NCBI GenBank assembly: GCA_902794535.1
Contig: CADBHQ010000026.1
Coordinates: forward strand, 1-64,000
Reading direction: 5' to 3'
Source: Fibrobacter succinogenes
Lineage (GTDB): Bacteria > Fibrobacterota > Fibrobacteria > Fibrobacterales > Fibrobacteraceae
DNA length: 64,000 bases
The translations under genes were made by a program, and so were the position numbers. The notes beneath the pieces were generated by a model that was not told where the DNA came from, searched no databases, and saw only the letters and a list, made by a program, of their open reading frames with translations. Shown piece after piece: positions 9,215 to 18,826 of this stretch; the stretch's first letter is position 1, and each line of letters starts with the position of its first letter.

Positions 9215-10873
9215 TCATTTTGCAATCCCCTTCTTGTTAAAGAATGCGCCCTTGGTGGTGGGCTTGTGGTTTGTGCTGCGGCCCTTGAGGTCGAACCAGC
9301 GATCGATCTTGATAGCGCCCGTGACGGTGTTCATACGGCCAATGGCTGTTGTCTTTTCTTCTTCGTCAATGAATTCGACATCGATAGATTCAGGCAAGCT
9401 TTCAATAGAGCTTACTTCACCCTTGGCAAGCGGACGGCCAAGCGTTACGTTAGCATTAACCTTACACATATAGGCTCGCATCGGAACGGCATAGGTACCT
9501 TCACCCACCTTGCCATACTGACCAGCCTTGTATCTGCCATTGGGATCATCTGCAGCAGCAAGGGCATAAGCAAGTCCAAATTCCGGATCAGTTGAGCTCC
9601 ATGTCTTGTATCCATAAGTACCCTTGAAAATCCACTTGTTAGTATTATCATATTGTTCTGCAATATTACCAGTCTGGAAAGAAGCCTGACCACCATTCAG
9701 ATTGAATTGGAGTTCCGTTGCTTCAGGAACAATAACCGCATACGGGGTATTTGCTGTCGGAAGTGCATTGGTATTGTCCAATGTAATATTCCTGAAAGTC
9801 GCCTTCCATTTGCAATCAACCGAAACAACCTCTTTAAGTTTGTAGAACTTGGCGTTTGTCGTAGCACCAGCAGGCAGACTAAACGGCAACACGATAGTAC
9901 CAGCCTTATTTGCCGTAAACACGCGGTCATACACAATGGCATCCACATTAACGGCGCTCGGAATGCTAACAGCACCAGCTCCTTGATATTCGCCATCAGT
10001 AATCTTAGCTACAGCGTAGCTATTATCATCCTGCGTATAAATATCAATTGCGGTAGTAGATGTCGTTTTCTTCACAACATGCACCAATGCATTCAGGTCG
10101 CTGGCAAATCCGTCGTCCGTTGTAACATGAACCGTCATAGTGGAACTGAGATTACCTTCAACCGTCATGGAACCACCATTCGGAGTTGTTGCTTCCGGCA
10201 TATAAAGGACATAACCTTCAGGAGCGGTCAAGATCGTGGTATTGTCAATATTGCCAACTCCAGCAGGAACCTGGACTTCAAATTGTTTTTTTCCGTTAGG
10301 AATTGTATAGGAATTTGCAGTTGCTCCCGATTGATTAATAACTGCATTAGCAAATACAACTTCTACAGTCATAGCCAGACCATCGGACGGTTGAATGCCA
10401 GAGCCGCTACGAGATTGAAATCTAATAAGTACATTTTGTGAAGAACTCGTCACAGAAGGTAACGTAACAGTACCCCCATTTCCATCTACATAAGTGTTTA
10501 TTAACGCACTTGTATTGCTTATACTAGCGCCATCATAAACTAATATAGTAGGTTGAGCACCATAACTAGACCCATTTGGCAAAGCACGTGTTATAGTGCC
10601 GTTCATTTTAAGAACAAAGCCCTCTGGAGCAGTCAACAAAAGCTTGCCATCACAACCGACTTCAAACGTTCCATTTGGTCCACCATATTCGTAAACATTG
10701 AAGGTCTTTACATCATCGGGAATTGTCAATTCATCTTGACCAGATTGCGGAACAAGTACGTATTTAACGTCTCCTTCGCCCGTTACAAATTGAGCTTCAG
10801 CAGCCCAGGCTGTTGTTGCCATGCCCATTGCAAGCAAGGCAGAAAGGCTCAAAAATTGGTTTTTGAGTTTCAT
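9215..10873 (-). CDS. Secreted protein with CUB-like domains and a sorting-like C-terminal tail
   Basis: 552 residues with a signal peptide ending TTAWAAEA. Two CUB-like segments are seen: about residues 35-175 (LLLTAPEGFVLKMNGTI, ILVYDGASISN, LIRFQSRSGSG) and about 180-270. The C-terminal ~270 residues (from GAVSIPSAVNVDAIVYDRVF) are homologous to the C-terminus of the 1077-aa protein upstream. The last residues, WFDLKGRSTNHKPTTKGAFF, resemble a type IX (Por) secretion sorting tail, whose consensus has D-L-x-G-R ... K-G-x-Y. Surface anchoring is therefore likely but inferred. The gene is preceded by a promoter-like pair at 11014..11042 and followed by a small peptide gene. Confidence 0.65.
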   Translation of the reverse strand: MKLKNQFLSLSALLAMGMATTAWAAEAQFVTGEGDVKYVLVPQSGQDELTIPDDVKTFNVYEYGGPNGTFEVGCDGKLLLTAPEGFVLKMNGTITRALPNGSSYGAQPTILVYDGASISNTSALINTYVDGNGGTVTLPSVTSSSQNVLIRFQSRSGSGIQPSDGLAMTVEVVFANAVINQSGATANSYTIPNGKKQFEVQVPAGVGNIDNTTILTAPEGYVLYMPEATTPNGGSMTVEGNLSSTMTVHVTTDDGFASDLNALVHVVKKTTSTTAIDIYTQDDNSYAVAKITDGEYQGAGAVSIPSAVNVDAIVYDRVFTANKAGTIVLPFSLPAGATTNAKFYKLKEVVSVDCKWKATFRNITLDNTNALPTANTPYAVIVPEATELQFNLNGGQASFQTGNIAEQYDNTNKWIFKGTYGYKTWSSTDPEFGLAYALAAADDPNGRYKAGQYGKVGEGTYAVPMRAYMCKVNANVTLGRPLAKGEVSSIESLPESIDVEFIDEEEKTTAIGRMNTVTGAIKIDRWFDLKGRSTNHKPTTKGAFFNKKGIAK

Positions 10874-11013
10874 AGTATTTTCCCTTCTTTATGAAAAAGG
10901 CACACCCCGTTATGAGAGTGTGTCGAAAAAGTTGCCATATGGCAAGTTTTAAGCATGGTCAGGAAGATCATACCCGTACAACATGAAAATAAACTTACCA
11001 TAATCATATAGTA

Positions 11014-11042
11014 AACTTAATTTTTACTATACAATCCGTCAA
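11014..11042 (-). promoter_or_regulatory. Promoter-like boxes upstream of the 552-aa surface gene
   Basis: On the minus strand TTGACG (11042-11037) is followed after 17 bases by TAAGTT (11019-11014). The same arrangement, TTGACA-17-TAAGTT, precedes the paralogous 1077-aa gene. It would give a leader of roughly 130 bases. Confidence 0.5.
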
Positions 11043-11088
11043 GTAAACTTCCATTTACAATATAGCTATTTTCATGTCAATCTTGGAG

Positions 11089-11241
11089 TTAGACCAGCGG
11101 GTCAGGTCCGTCAACCAGATTTTCGCCAATGGGCCCGTGGATTACCGGCGTCTTATCGCCATCGCTGCTCTGCAAAAGGGTAGAACGCTGTTCCAAACGG
11201 AACACCTTCATTTCGGGGGCATTATATTCTTTTTTCATCAT
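11089..11241 (-). CDS. Small peptide, 50 aa, same family, cysteine-free
   Basis: The start overlaps the stop of the 48-aa peptide (TAATG), so the two are translationally coupled. The product begins MMKKEYNAPEMKVFRLEQRS and continues TLLQSSDGDKTPVIHGPIGE. It keeps the family pattern K-x-Y-x-x-P-x-M-x-V and the LLxxS element, but lacks the cysteines and has a Gly/Pro/Asp-rich tail. There is no signal peptide of the usual kind. It follows the 1077-aa secreted protein and its 48-aa peptide. Function unknown. Confidence 0.7.
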   Translation of the reverse strand: MMKKEYNAPEMKVFRLEQRSTLLQSSDGDKTPVIHGPIGENLVDGPDPLV

Positions 11242-11387
11242 TATTCACCATCTCCTGTTTCTTCGGAGTCGTCCAAGAACCTTATACGAACGCAACCTTC
11301 GCCGCTGCATTCCAAAATGCTCGGGCCGTAATCCATTTCAACCACTTCCATCAAGGGTTTGCAGTACACTTTCTTTTCGCTGTTCAT
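11241..11387 (-). CDS. Small peptide, 48 aa, K-x-Y-x-x-P-x-M-x-V family
   Basis: A strong GGGAGGAA site lies eight bases before the ATG. The product begins MNSEKKVYCKPLMEVVEMDY and continues GPSILECSGEGCVRIRFLDD, ending in an acidic stretch. Residues 1-20 are almost the same as those of the 43-aa peptide at 9066..9197, and the DNA around the ribosome site is conserved too, which points to a duplicated cassette. Three cysteines at 9, 27 and 32. It sits 17 bases after the stop of the 1077-aa surface protein gene. No family function is known to me. Confidence 0.75.
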   Translation of the reverse strand: MNSEKKVYCKPLMEVVEMDYGPSILECSGEGCVRIRFLDDSEETGDGE

Positions 11388-11404
11388 TTTAAATTCCTCC
11401 CACA

Positions 11405-14400
11405 TCATTTGACAATCACTCTCTTGTTATAGAATGCACCCTTAGTAGTGGGCATTTTATTGGTGCTGCGGCCCTTGAGGTCATACCAGCGATCAATTTT
11501 AAATTCACCGGTCACAGTGTTCATGCGGCCAATCGCCATTACCTTGTCATCTTCATCCATAAACTTGACATCGATGTTTTCTGGCAAATCTGCAGAAGAC
11601 ATTTCACTCAGTGTCAACGGTCGACCAAAACGACTCGGGTCAAGCATTATGCTGGAGTTCGCCTTGCTAAGGTAAGCTCGCATCGGAACAATGTAAGAGC
11701 CCTCTCCCATTCTGCCAAAATCGCCAGTTGCAACTTCATCTTCGTTGCTGCCAGCAAAGGCATAGGCAAGTCCAAGCACTTCATCGTTTTCGACCCAAGG
11801 CCTGTAGACATAAGCTCCCGTAAAGTACCAGTTACCGTCAGAACTCCATGTCATCTCTATTTTTTCAGTTCTCAAAGTTGCCGTTCCACTGAACTCAAAT
11901 TGCAATTCAGAGTCTTCAGGAATAATTACATACGGAGTGTTTGCTTTGGGAGTTGTATTTTTACCAATCTTTCTCATATTGGCAACCCAAGAGCGTCCTT
12001 CTTGTTCAACACTTTCAAGCTGATAGAACTTGGCATTGACTGAAGCTCCTTCCGGCAAACTGAACGGCAGCACAACTGTTGCAGGCAGCCCCGGAGTAAA
12101 TTCACGAACGAACTCAATTGCATTTACTTCAACTGCATCAGGAATGCTCACCGCATCCTTTCCACCAAAGTTACCATCGATGCGAGCCAATGTAAAGCCA
12201 CCATTGCTATAAACCGCTACTGCTCCGAAGCTAGATTTCTTTAAGACCACAACGTACAAATCCAATCCATTGTCATTCCATTCTGCATTAGATTTAAAGT
12301 GGAAGGTCAAACTACGTCCAGAACTGTAAACAGGCTCAATATCTTTGTCGCCATATACTTTCAACAATTTCTTTGCACTTGTGCTGGAACCATCGTAAAC
12401 GACCAGCGAATCCGCTTCTTCAACCGTCGTTATTTCACCCATAAACGCAAGAGAATAACCTTCAGGAGCGGTCAAAGTGACGGAGCCATCACTATTGTTG
12501 CTGTATGCACCATAAGAGCCGCTATTATCATCATAAACCGTCAATTGCGATACACCTGTCGGAATATCCAAAGTAATATTTCCAGTCTTCGGAATATTGA
12601 TTTCGTAATCACAATAATATGCAGGAACAAAGTAAGCACTATAGTAAACATCTGCTAAAGGCATGGTGAATTTAACTTCGTTGTTATACCACGTACCACC
12701 ACTTGTTTTAATATCATGGCGGTCTCCATCGTCATCCACCCACCATGCTTCAATACCGCCAAGCACAAAACCTTCAGCCGGAATTGCTGTCAAAGTAACC
12801 GTTTCACTAGCACCAGCAGATTCTTTATCAACTGAAATTTTTCCATTTTCAATTTCATTATACGCTATCACATTGTATTTCTTATTGGGATTATACATCG
12901 TAACACGTAAATTCATCCACATATAGGAATCCACAGCCTGATTGCGAAGCGTAAGGGTATCCCCGGAACTATTCAGTTCCACATCGTCATCTTGATTCAG
13001 TTCCAACTGATGCAAGGCCTTGGCAATTGAGCCGTCGAAAATAATCAAAGAGGCATTCTCGCCTTCAAAATCCACAGAACCTGACAGTTGGAACTTGTAC
13101 CCTTCGGGCGCCGCCAATACAAGCGTTCCCTTGCAATTCCCCCCATCACAACCGCCCGTAACATTAAACGATTCAACATCTTCAGGAATAGTGGCAATCA
13201 CGGAATCCCGTTTCGGCATCTCTATGAAGAGACCTTCTTCAGCAGTAGTCATCTTCTCAACAAACTCGACAGCTACCTCGACATTCGCATAGGGCATGGT
13301 GAAGGAGTAATCATTGCTCGTATACCATGTACCGCCAGTTATAGGGACAGGCCACCAACTACCATATTCTGATATAGCATCCACAGAAATTCGACCAATC
13401 ATGTAACCATCGTCCGGAGTCGCGGTCAGCTTAATCGTATTCCCAGCTGATGCCGAAGACAAGCCATCTTCGACATATCCATCCCCTTTGTAACTCACTT
13501 CAACACTGTGCGTAACACTCGCATCGAGAAGTCTAATCCCCATCTTGCCATACGCTTCACATGTCGGTCTATGAACTAGCGTCAGTTTTCTTCCCGAAGT
13601 AATCCCCCTTTCATCCATCTGTTCAACAAAGGTTCCTATAGGATCTTCAAAATCGCCATCGAATGCATAAAAACCAGAATTTGACCCATAATACTGACCA
13701 CCTATTTTTTCACGCAATAAAAAAACATATCCCTCGGGAGCTGTCAATACCAAAGGACTGCTAAAATCTCCACAGTCAAAATCTTCCGAGAACTGATAAT
13801 CATAGACGCCAAATACTGTCAATCCACCGGATATCGTATACCTAGCTATACCATTCCAAGGCATATCTACACGTGGTCCAACATTTTCTGCTACAAATAC
13901 AGGAGTGACAACAGCATTCGTTGCGGGCATAACAAACGAGCCTGTTGCACTAGTAAGCCAAGTGCCACCAGTTACCGCAATCGGATTTCCTCTCTCATCA
14001 TAAACCTCAATATGATCAAACGCATAGCCTTCTGCCGGAGTAGCCGTCACAGAGACCAATGCTCCCTGCAAAACATTCGTCACTGAGCTCACGGCATTTC
14101 CGCCATCAACAGGAACTATATCGACCAAGAACGGATCACTCGAACTCACAAAGGATACAGTCAAGTCCAACCCCGCAGAGGGTGTTCTGCTATCGAAATT
14201 CTTGAAACCAAGAATCAAAGTATTCCCGTCGCTAAGCCATTTGATTGTGGCATTTCCATATTCTTCGAATACCTTATTGCTTTGAGATATCTCACTATTG
14301 TACAAAGCGAGGCTGCCACTTGACATGCCATTAAGCTGAACAGCCACCATCGTACCATTCAATCTGACAAAATGGTTTTCGGGCGCAACAAGAACAAGAT

Positions 14401-14638
14401 TTCCGTCGCAATTTAACGAAAAATTTTTATTAGGGCCACCATCATCGTACACCTTGAAGGTCGTCACCCCTTCCGGGATGTTTACCAGGGTATTTGTTCC
14501 TGTCGCGGGCATATTGACATAATAGCCACCATTTCCATCAGAAGTCAGTTTCACTTCTTCTGCCCATGCGGTTGATGTTGCCGCCATGCTCAATGCGAAC
14601 ACGGCGAAGATGCTCAAAAAATTGCTTTTGAGTTTCAT
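11405..14638 (-). CDS. Large secreted protein: alternating CUB-like and InlB-type B-repeats, sorting-like tail
   Basis: 1077 residues with a signal peptide ending in AATSTAWAEE. I read four CUB-like segments (about 35-180, 255-380, 465-585, 675-800) marked by LTAPEGY and VYDGSS-like signatures. Three divergent InlB B-repeats alternate with them (about 190-250, 390-455, 600-670), with phrases such as VTATPAEGYAFDHIEV and KLTATPDDGYMIGRISV. A C-terminal domain (~805-1040) is shared with the 552-aa protein, and the tail WYDLKGRSTNKMPTTKGAFY resembles type IX sorting signals. Such modules suggest adhesion or substrate binding at the surface. It heads an operon with two small peptides. Confidence 0.65.
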   Translation of the reverse strand: MKLKSNFLSIFAVFALSMAATSTAWAEEVKLTSDGNGGYYVNMPATGTNTLVNIPEGVTTFKVYDDGGPNKNFSLNCDGNLVLVAPENHFVRLNGTMVAVQLNGMSSGSLALYNSEISQSNKVFEEYGNATIKWLSDGNTLILGFKNFDSRTPSAGLDLTVSFVSSSDPFLVDIVPVDGGNAVSSVTNVLQGALVSVTATPAEGYAFDHIEVYDERGNPIAVTGGTWLTSATGSFVMPATNAVVTPVFVAENVGPRVDMPWNGIARYTISGGLTVFGVYDYQFSEDFDCGDFSSPLVLTAPEGYVFLLREKIGGQYYGSNSGFYAFDGDFEDPIGTFVEQMDERGITSGRKLTLVHRPTCEAYGKMGIRLLDASVTHSVEVSYKGDGYVEDGLSSASAGNTIKLTATPDDGYMIGRISVDAISEYGSWWPVPITGGTWYTSNDYSFTMPYANVEVAVEFVEKMTTAEEGLFIEMPKRDSVIATIPEDVESFNVTGGCDGGNCKGTLVLAAPEGYKFQLSGSVDFEGENASLIIFDGSIAKALHQLELNQDDDVELNSSGDTLTLRNQAVDSYMWMNLRVTMYNPNKKYNVIAYNEIENGKISVDKESAGASETVTLTAIPAEGFVLGGIEAWWVDDDGDRHDIKTSGGTWYNNEVKFTMPLADVYYSAYFVPAYYCDYEINIPKTGNITLDIPTGVSQLTVYDDNSGSYGAYSNNSDGSVTLTAPEGYSLAFMGEITTVEEADSLVVYDGSSTSAKKLLKVYGDKDIEPVYSSGRSLTFHFKSNAEWNDNGLDLYVVVLKKSSFGAVAVYSNGGFTLARIDGNFGGKDAVSIPDAVEVNAIEFVREFTPGLPATVVLPFSLPEGASVNAKFYQLESVEQEGRSWVANMRKIGKNTTPKANTPYVIIPEDSELQFEFSGTATLRTEKIEMTWSSDGNWYFTGAYVYRPWVENDEVLGLAYAFAGSNEDEVATGDFGRMGEGSYIVPMRAYLSKANSSIMLDPSRFGRPLTLSEMSSADLPENIDVKFMDEDDKVMAIGRMNTVTGEFKIDRWYDLKGRSTNKMPTTKGAFYNKRVIVK

Positions 14639-14696
14639 ATCCCATTCCCTTCTATTTGATAGGTGTACGATAATAGCTTACCGCATACATACGATA

Positions 14697-14725
14697 AACT
14701 TACATAGAATAGCTTAATTTGTCAA
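14697..14725 (-). promoter_or_regulatory. Promoter-like boxes upstream of the 1077-aa surface gene
   Basis: On the minus strand TTGACA (14725-14720), 17 bases, then TAAGTT (14702-14697). The boxes and spacing match those before the 552-aa gene, while the spacer itself differs. Confidence 0.55.
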
Positions 14726-14755
14726 CAAGTCCGGCTGCAAAAGGCGCCACAAAGC

Positions 14756-14792
14756 AAGAAGGCCGCACCCCCAAAGGTGCGGTCTTCTTTTT
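14756..14792 (-). terminator. Terminator after the first fibro-slime gene
   Basis: Stem ccgcacc/ggtgcgg extended by flanking aagaag/cttctt pairs; T-rich on both strands. It separates the 14823 gene from the next promoter. Confidence 0.75.
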
Positions 14793-14822
14793 GCCGAGAG
14801 AGACTCTTCGTTCTATATGGGC

Positions 14823-17800
14823 CTAGAGGCCTAAGTCAAGTGCGTTGGCCTTGCCGCGGCGCACGCCCCACAAGAAGTCCTGAGTGCGGTTCACCATGGT
14901 CTTGCTGCCGACCTTGATGCGGTATGCAAGTCTTGCGATGTACACGCCGGTCGAGACCAGGCGACCGTTATTTGCGCGCATGTTCCAGGCGAGGAACAGC
15001 TTGCCGTTGTTTTCGAGGCAGGTGCCCTGGCCATGTTCCTTGAACACATCGTCGTTACAGGTAATCACGTTCGAGTAGCTGTTCACGAATTCGCCAAGGC
15101 TCGAGTAGTAGGTGGCCTCGTAGCGCAGTTCCGTGCTCTGGGCGACCGCTTCTACAATCTTCTGGACATCGGCTTCGGTGCCGCGCGAGAAGTTGCTGAC
15201 GTTTTCGTTGGTAAGCACGTTGTTCTTGTATGCGTCTACGATAATCGGGTCGAGGTCAAACTTTTTCTTGGCCTCGTTGATCGACATTTGACCAGAACTC
15301 ACCTGAGCGATAATTTCTTCGATGGTGTAGGTAGTCTTTTCACCCTTCGAAGCGTCAGCCTTCTTGTCGGTATACACGGGGTTACCCTGTATAGCCTTCA
15401 TGATGTCTGCGATTTCGTTTTCGACAAGTTCAGCCATATTCAGGTCGCCCAAGAAATGGCCTTGCGTGCCGTATGCGGCTGCAGCCTGTTCTGCCGTCAA
15501 GATAGAAGGATCCTGAACGATTTTCGGCACAGTGGCTGATTCGCTCGTAATAATCGTCTTTGCGCTGTCGTATGCAGGCGTTCCCGGATTGAGCGTCACA
15601 ACGCCCGGGCTGGTAATGGTTACGCGCTGTTCGCCGGTAATGCGAATCCAGGGGTTGTTTGCATGCGGAGGCACGTACATCAAGTCGTTCACAAGCGAAA
15701 CTTGCGGCGGTGCGGTAAAGCGCACGGAGTCACCCACGGCCGGGATAATGTCGGTATCGGTACCCTTCGGGAAAATCAGTTTCCACTGGTTGGTAGCAGC
15801 CGCCGAGATATCGCTTGCCTGTTTGACATCGGTGCTCATGATTCCATTTTTCCAGACATGGAACTGGAACATGTCAGAGGTCTTTTCGCCATTCTGGAGG
15901 CCTTCACTGAAGGTGAGCAAGAGCTGCGTGTTACCGTCACTCATATAAGACACTTCAGCTGCGGTAATGACCGGACCGATTTGGTCTTGCAACTGGCCCT
16001 GAGCCGGGAAGAACGAAGTCTTGCCATTATCAGAATAAGTGTACCACACCGTAATCTGACCGGTATAGACTTTATCGACTCCGCCGGTAAACACGGCGCC
16101 GCCAAAGCCACTGCCCGAGGCAACGATCGTTGCATGCGTACCACCGTCCCTATAGGTCAGCTTGTAAGCATCCTGGAATTTGGTGCCAAAGGTGAACTTG
16201 GCAGAATCGAGTCTGTTCTTGCCACCAAGCGTTCCGTCAAATTCAATCCAGATACTGTCGCCACGGCCATCGCCATCGCGGTCAAAGATTTCAGCAAGTT
16301 TGATTTGCGGTACAGGCGGCAAGGCAAAGTTGATGCCGTTCCAGACAGCGGTATTGCCCGAAGCCTGGCCCTTTACATACAGCGTGCCGCCCCAAAGTTC
16401 GCCGACAGCCTTCACGTAGAACGAACCCTTGCCGTTCACGAGCTTGACTTCGGTAATCGGGTTGCCGAGCGAGTCGCAAGGAATCAAATCTTCGAAGTTT
16501 GTCGAGGGATAAACCACTTCGTCGCTAGCCCAGTCTTCGGCATACTGCACGTAAACCTTATAAGACTGGCCCACCCACATGGTAACGTCTTTGTTCATGT
16601 TGAGCGGCAAGGTGTCGCTGCGAACGGTAGAACCGAGGTTCTTGCCAGTAGAATCGGCAAACACAATGTTCGGCAGTTCGTAGGCGCCCACCACAAAGTA
16701 CACATCCTTGTACTGGGAATTGTCGGAGCGGAGCGTTACGCGCAGGTAGTACACACCCGGAGCGAGGCCACGATTGTCCTTGATCGATTCCTTGTCGATT
16801 CTGAAGGAGTCAAAATCACTGTTCACGGTAATGCCACCGAACCACATGCCGGCCGTATCGAGAACCACACCGTTAGAGGGCAGGTTACCACCAAACAGCG
16901 TGAAGATAGAAGGACCGCGTTCAAGCGAAAGTTCCTTTTCGCCTTCGGTGAAGTCGCAAGCAAGCTTGTTCTTACGAATCTTCTGCCAGACTTCTCTGTC
17001 GATCATGCTCGGGTCGTTATTCGGGTTCTTGAGCAAGATGCTAGCTTCGGTCTTCAAGTCGATCGAAGTATGCATACGGAAGTTCGAAGAACTCGTATGG
17101 CGTTCGGCATAGAAAATGTGGAAGTTGTAGGTTTCGCCCGGAGTAAGGCCGAGGGTGTCCAGGTCTACGGCACCCGCGACCTGAGCGTGCTGGCCACCGA
17201 TGTCTACCACCAGTTTGTTATTGATGAACACCCACACGTCGTCGTCACCCAAGAAGTCGAAGTACTGGCCCGGAATGTATTCGAACGTGGCCTGCACCTT
17301 CATGGTAAAGCCGAAATTATGGTTTGCGTTATCTTTACCACCTCTCTGCTGATCATAATACGGGTTCGGAATAGTACCTGCTTCGTCAAGATACTTGAAA
17401 TCGTCCAACAGGAACATACCGCCACGGTTGGCTTCGTTACCCGTAGAAATAGCATCCTTCGAAATTTCGGCCAGCCAGAAACCTGCACTATCCATAGAGA
17501 TGTACAGGTCGCGGCAAGTCATGTTGGTAAGCTTGTTGCCCTGGGCATCGACAGCCAAGGATTCCGGGAGAAACCAAGAACTCAAGTGTTCAGTAATCTT
17601 GCAGTTTTCGGGGAACGGAGTCGCAGGAACCGGCACACCGTTTGCCCCCAACTGGGTTTCGACCATGCCGCGCATGGGGCTACCGCTACAGCCGCCAGAA
17701 CCGAAGTCTGCGCTAACACCATATTCGGGGTTACCGTTACCGTTTACGCCATCACCCTTGTTACCATGCAGCCAGTCGAACATCATGACCGGAAGCTTTT

Positions 17801-18596
17801 TCAAGGGGCATTCACCCAAAACGCCAGCAGGGTGTTCTGCATAAACGCCAGGTTCGCCTTCTTGGTTGCCCTTGACCCAAACGGTGTCGCTAAGGGCGGC
17901 CACGGAGTCAAGCTTGATTTCGGCGGTAATGTCGGGCTGAGAAGTGGTAAGACCTTGTGCGCCCACAAAGTTTTCGCCAATGGTCTGCTTAAAGTAAACA
18001 GTGAAGTTTTCAGTGGGGGCCTTGACTGCAGCAATGAACCATCCGCAGTAATTGTCCAGCGGAATCATGGCGGTGGGGGTACCATCTACAAATACCTGTG
18101 CGTTGGTATTGGTCCAAGGCGTAAAGAAGCTGATAACCTTCATGCCCTCAGCAAGCTTACCCGGATTGTCTTTACCAGGGCCACCGGGATTGTCACCAGC
18201 ACCTGGGCCACCCGGATTTGTCTGGCCACCGGGGAATCCACCTTGAGATGTGAATTTCCAAGTACCATCGTTAGAAATGGTGATTCTTGCCTGCTGCGAA
18301 GTCGGGTACAAATCGCTAAACGAAATGCCTTCCGAAGTCAGGAGGTTCTGGCAGCTAGCGTCAGTAAAGACGTACAAGTCGTAATTGGGCAAGACCCTAC
18401 GACTTTCGATGTTGAAACTCACGCTACGGTTCGGAATGCTAGAGCAGCCCGTAGCCCATTCATCTTTGGCATTGTTGTAAATAGCGTAGTAGAGTTCGCC
18501 TTCGTGAGTAGCTGTAAGCGTATACGTCGCCGCGAAAGTCGCGGGAACTAGTAAAGCGAGCAACTGAGTTGCTCTCTTGATCAAATTACACCTCAT
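14823..18596 (-). CDS. Fibro-slime domain protein (1)
   Basis: About 1257 residues from the ATG at 18596, chosen because GGAG lies six bases upstream; the ATG at 18602 touches that site. A signal peptide ends VPATFAATYT. A Gly/Pro linker lies at about 118-148 (NPGGPGAGDNPGGPGKDNPG). The fibro-slime/PA14-like region (~270-520) carries LPVMMFDWLHG, FLGDDDVWVFINNKLVVDIG and the YNFHIFYAERH signature. Beta-sandwich modules follow, and a helical segment near 1050-1130 leads into a conserved tail, RTQDFLWGVRRG. Fibro-slime proteins of Fibrobacter are surface proteins linked to fibre adhesion; the role here is by family. It is a tandem paralogue of the next gene. Confidence 0.85.
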   Translation of the reverse strand: MRCNLIKRATQLLALLVPATFAATYTLTATHEGELYYAIYNNAKDEWATGCSSIPNRSVSFNIESRRVLPNYDLYVFTDASCQNLLTSEGISFSDLYPTSQQARITISNDGTWKFTSQGGFPGGQTNPGGPGAGDNPGGPGKDNPGKLAEGMKVISFFTPWTNTNAQVFVDGTPTAMIPLDNYCGWFIAAVKAPTENFTVYFKQTIGENFVGAQGLTTSQPDITAEIKLDSVAALSDTVWVKGNQEGEPGVYAEHPAGVLGECPLKKLPVMMFDWLHGNKGDGVNGNGNPEYGVSADFGSGGCSGSPMRGMVETQLGANGVPVPATPFPENCKITEHLSSWFLPESLAVDAQGNKLTNMTCRDLYISMDSAGFWLAEISKDAISTGNEANRGGMFLLDDFKYLDEAGTIPNPYYDQQRGGKDNANHNFGFTMKVQATFEYIPGQYFDFLGDDDVWVFINNKLVVDIGGQHAQVAGAVDLDTLGLTPGETYNFHIFYAERHTSSSNFRMHTSIDLKTEASILLKNPNNDPSMIDREVWQKIRKNKLACDFTEGEKELSLERGPSIFTLFGGNLPSNGVVLDTAGMWFGGITVNSDFDSFRIDKESIKDNRGLAPGVYYLRVTLRSDNSQYKDVYFVVGAYELPNIVFADSTGKNLGSTVRSDTLPLNMNKDVTMWVGQSYKVYVQYAEDWASDEVVYPSTNFEDLIPCDSLGNPITEVKLVNGKGSFYVKAVGELWGGTLYVKGQASGNTAVWNGINFALPPVPQIKLAEIFDRDGDGRGDSIWIEFDGTLGGKNRLDSAKFTFGTKFQDAYKLTYRDGGTHATIVASGSGFGGAVFTGGVDKVYTGQITVWYTYSDNGKTSFFPAQGQLQDQIGPVITAAEVSYMSDGNTQLLLTFSEGLQNGEKTSDMFQFHVWKNGIMSTDVKQASDISAAATNQWKLIFPKGTDTDIIPAVGDSVRFTAPPQVSLVNDLMYVPPHANNPWIRITGEQRVTITSPGVVTLNPGTPAYDSAKTIITSESATVPKIVQDPSILTAEQAAAAYGTQGHFLGDLNMAELVENEIADIMKAIQGNPVYTDKKADASKGEKTTYTIEEIIAQVSSGQMSINEAKKKFDLDPIIVDAYKNNVLTNENVSNFSRGTEADVQKIVEAVAQSTELRYEATYYSSLGEFVNSYSNVITCNDDVFKEHGQGTCLENNGKLFLAWNMRANNGRLVSTGVYIARLAYRIKVGSKTMVNRTQDFLWGVRRGKANALDLGL

Positions 18597-18782
18597 CCAC
18601 ATCTCCTGGGTTTTAAGCCCAACTTACCTAACTTTATAATGTATATAGTAGAAATAAATTTTTTTTGCACAAAAATCAACTAGGCCCTACCCGAAATCCG
18701 TTAATTCTGCGTAACAATCGTGTAAATCGCGCTTTTTGGGGGTAAAATTCCCGAAAAACCGGCTATTTTCCCCCTAAAACAG

Positions 18783-18803
18783 AAAGGCGCCCTTATGGGC
18801 GCC
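18783..18803 (-). terminator. Terminator after the second fibro-slime gene
   Basis: Perfect 7-bp stem ggcgccc/gggcgcc with a 4-base loop; TTTCTGTTTT follows on the minus strand. Confidence 0.8.
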
Positions 18804-18826
18804 GTGCAAAAAAGCGTGTTTTTTGT

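Noticed and set aside
15663..18551. Open frame of 962 codons on the plus strand
   Set aside because: It is antisense to the fibro-slime gene, has no signal peptide or known motif, and follows from the strong codon bias of the true gene.
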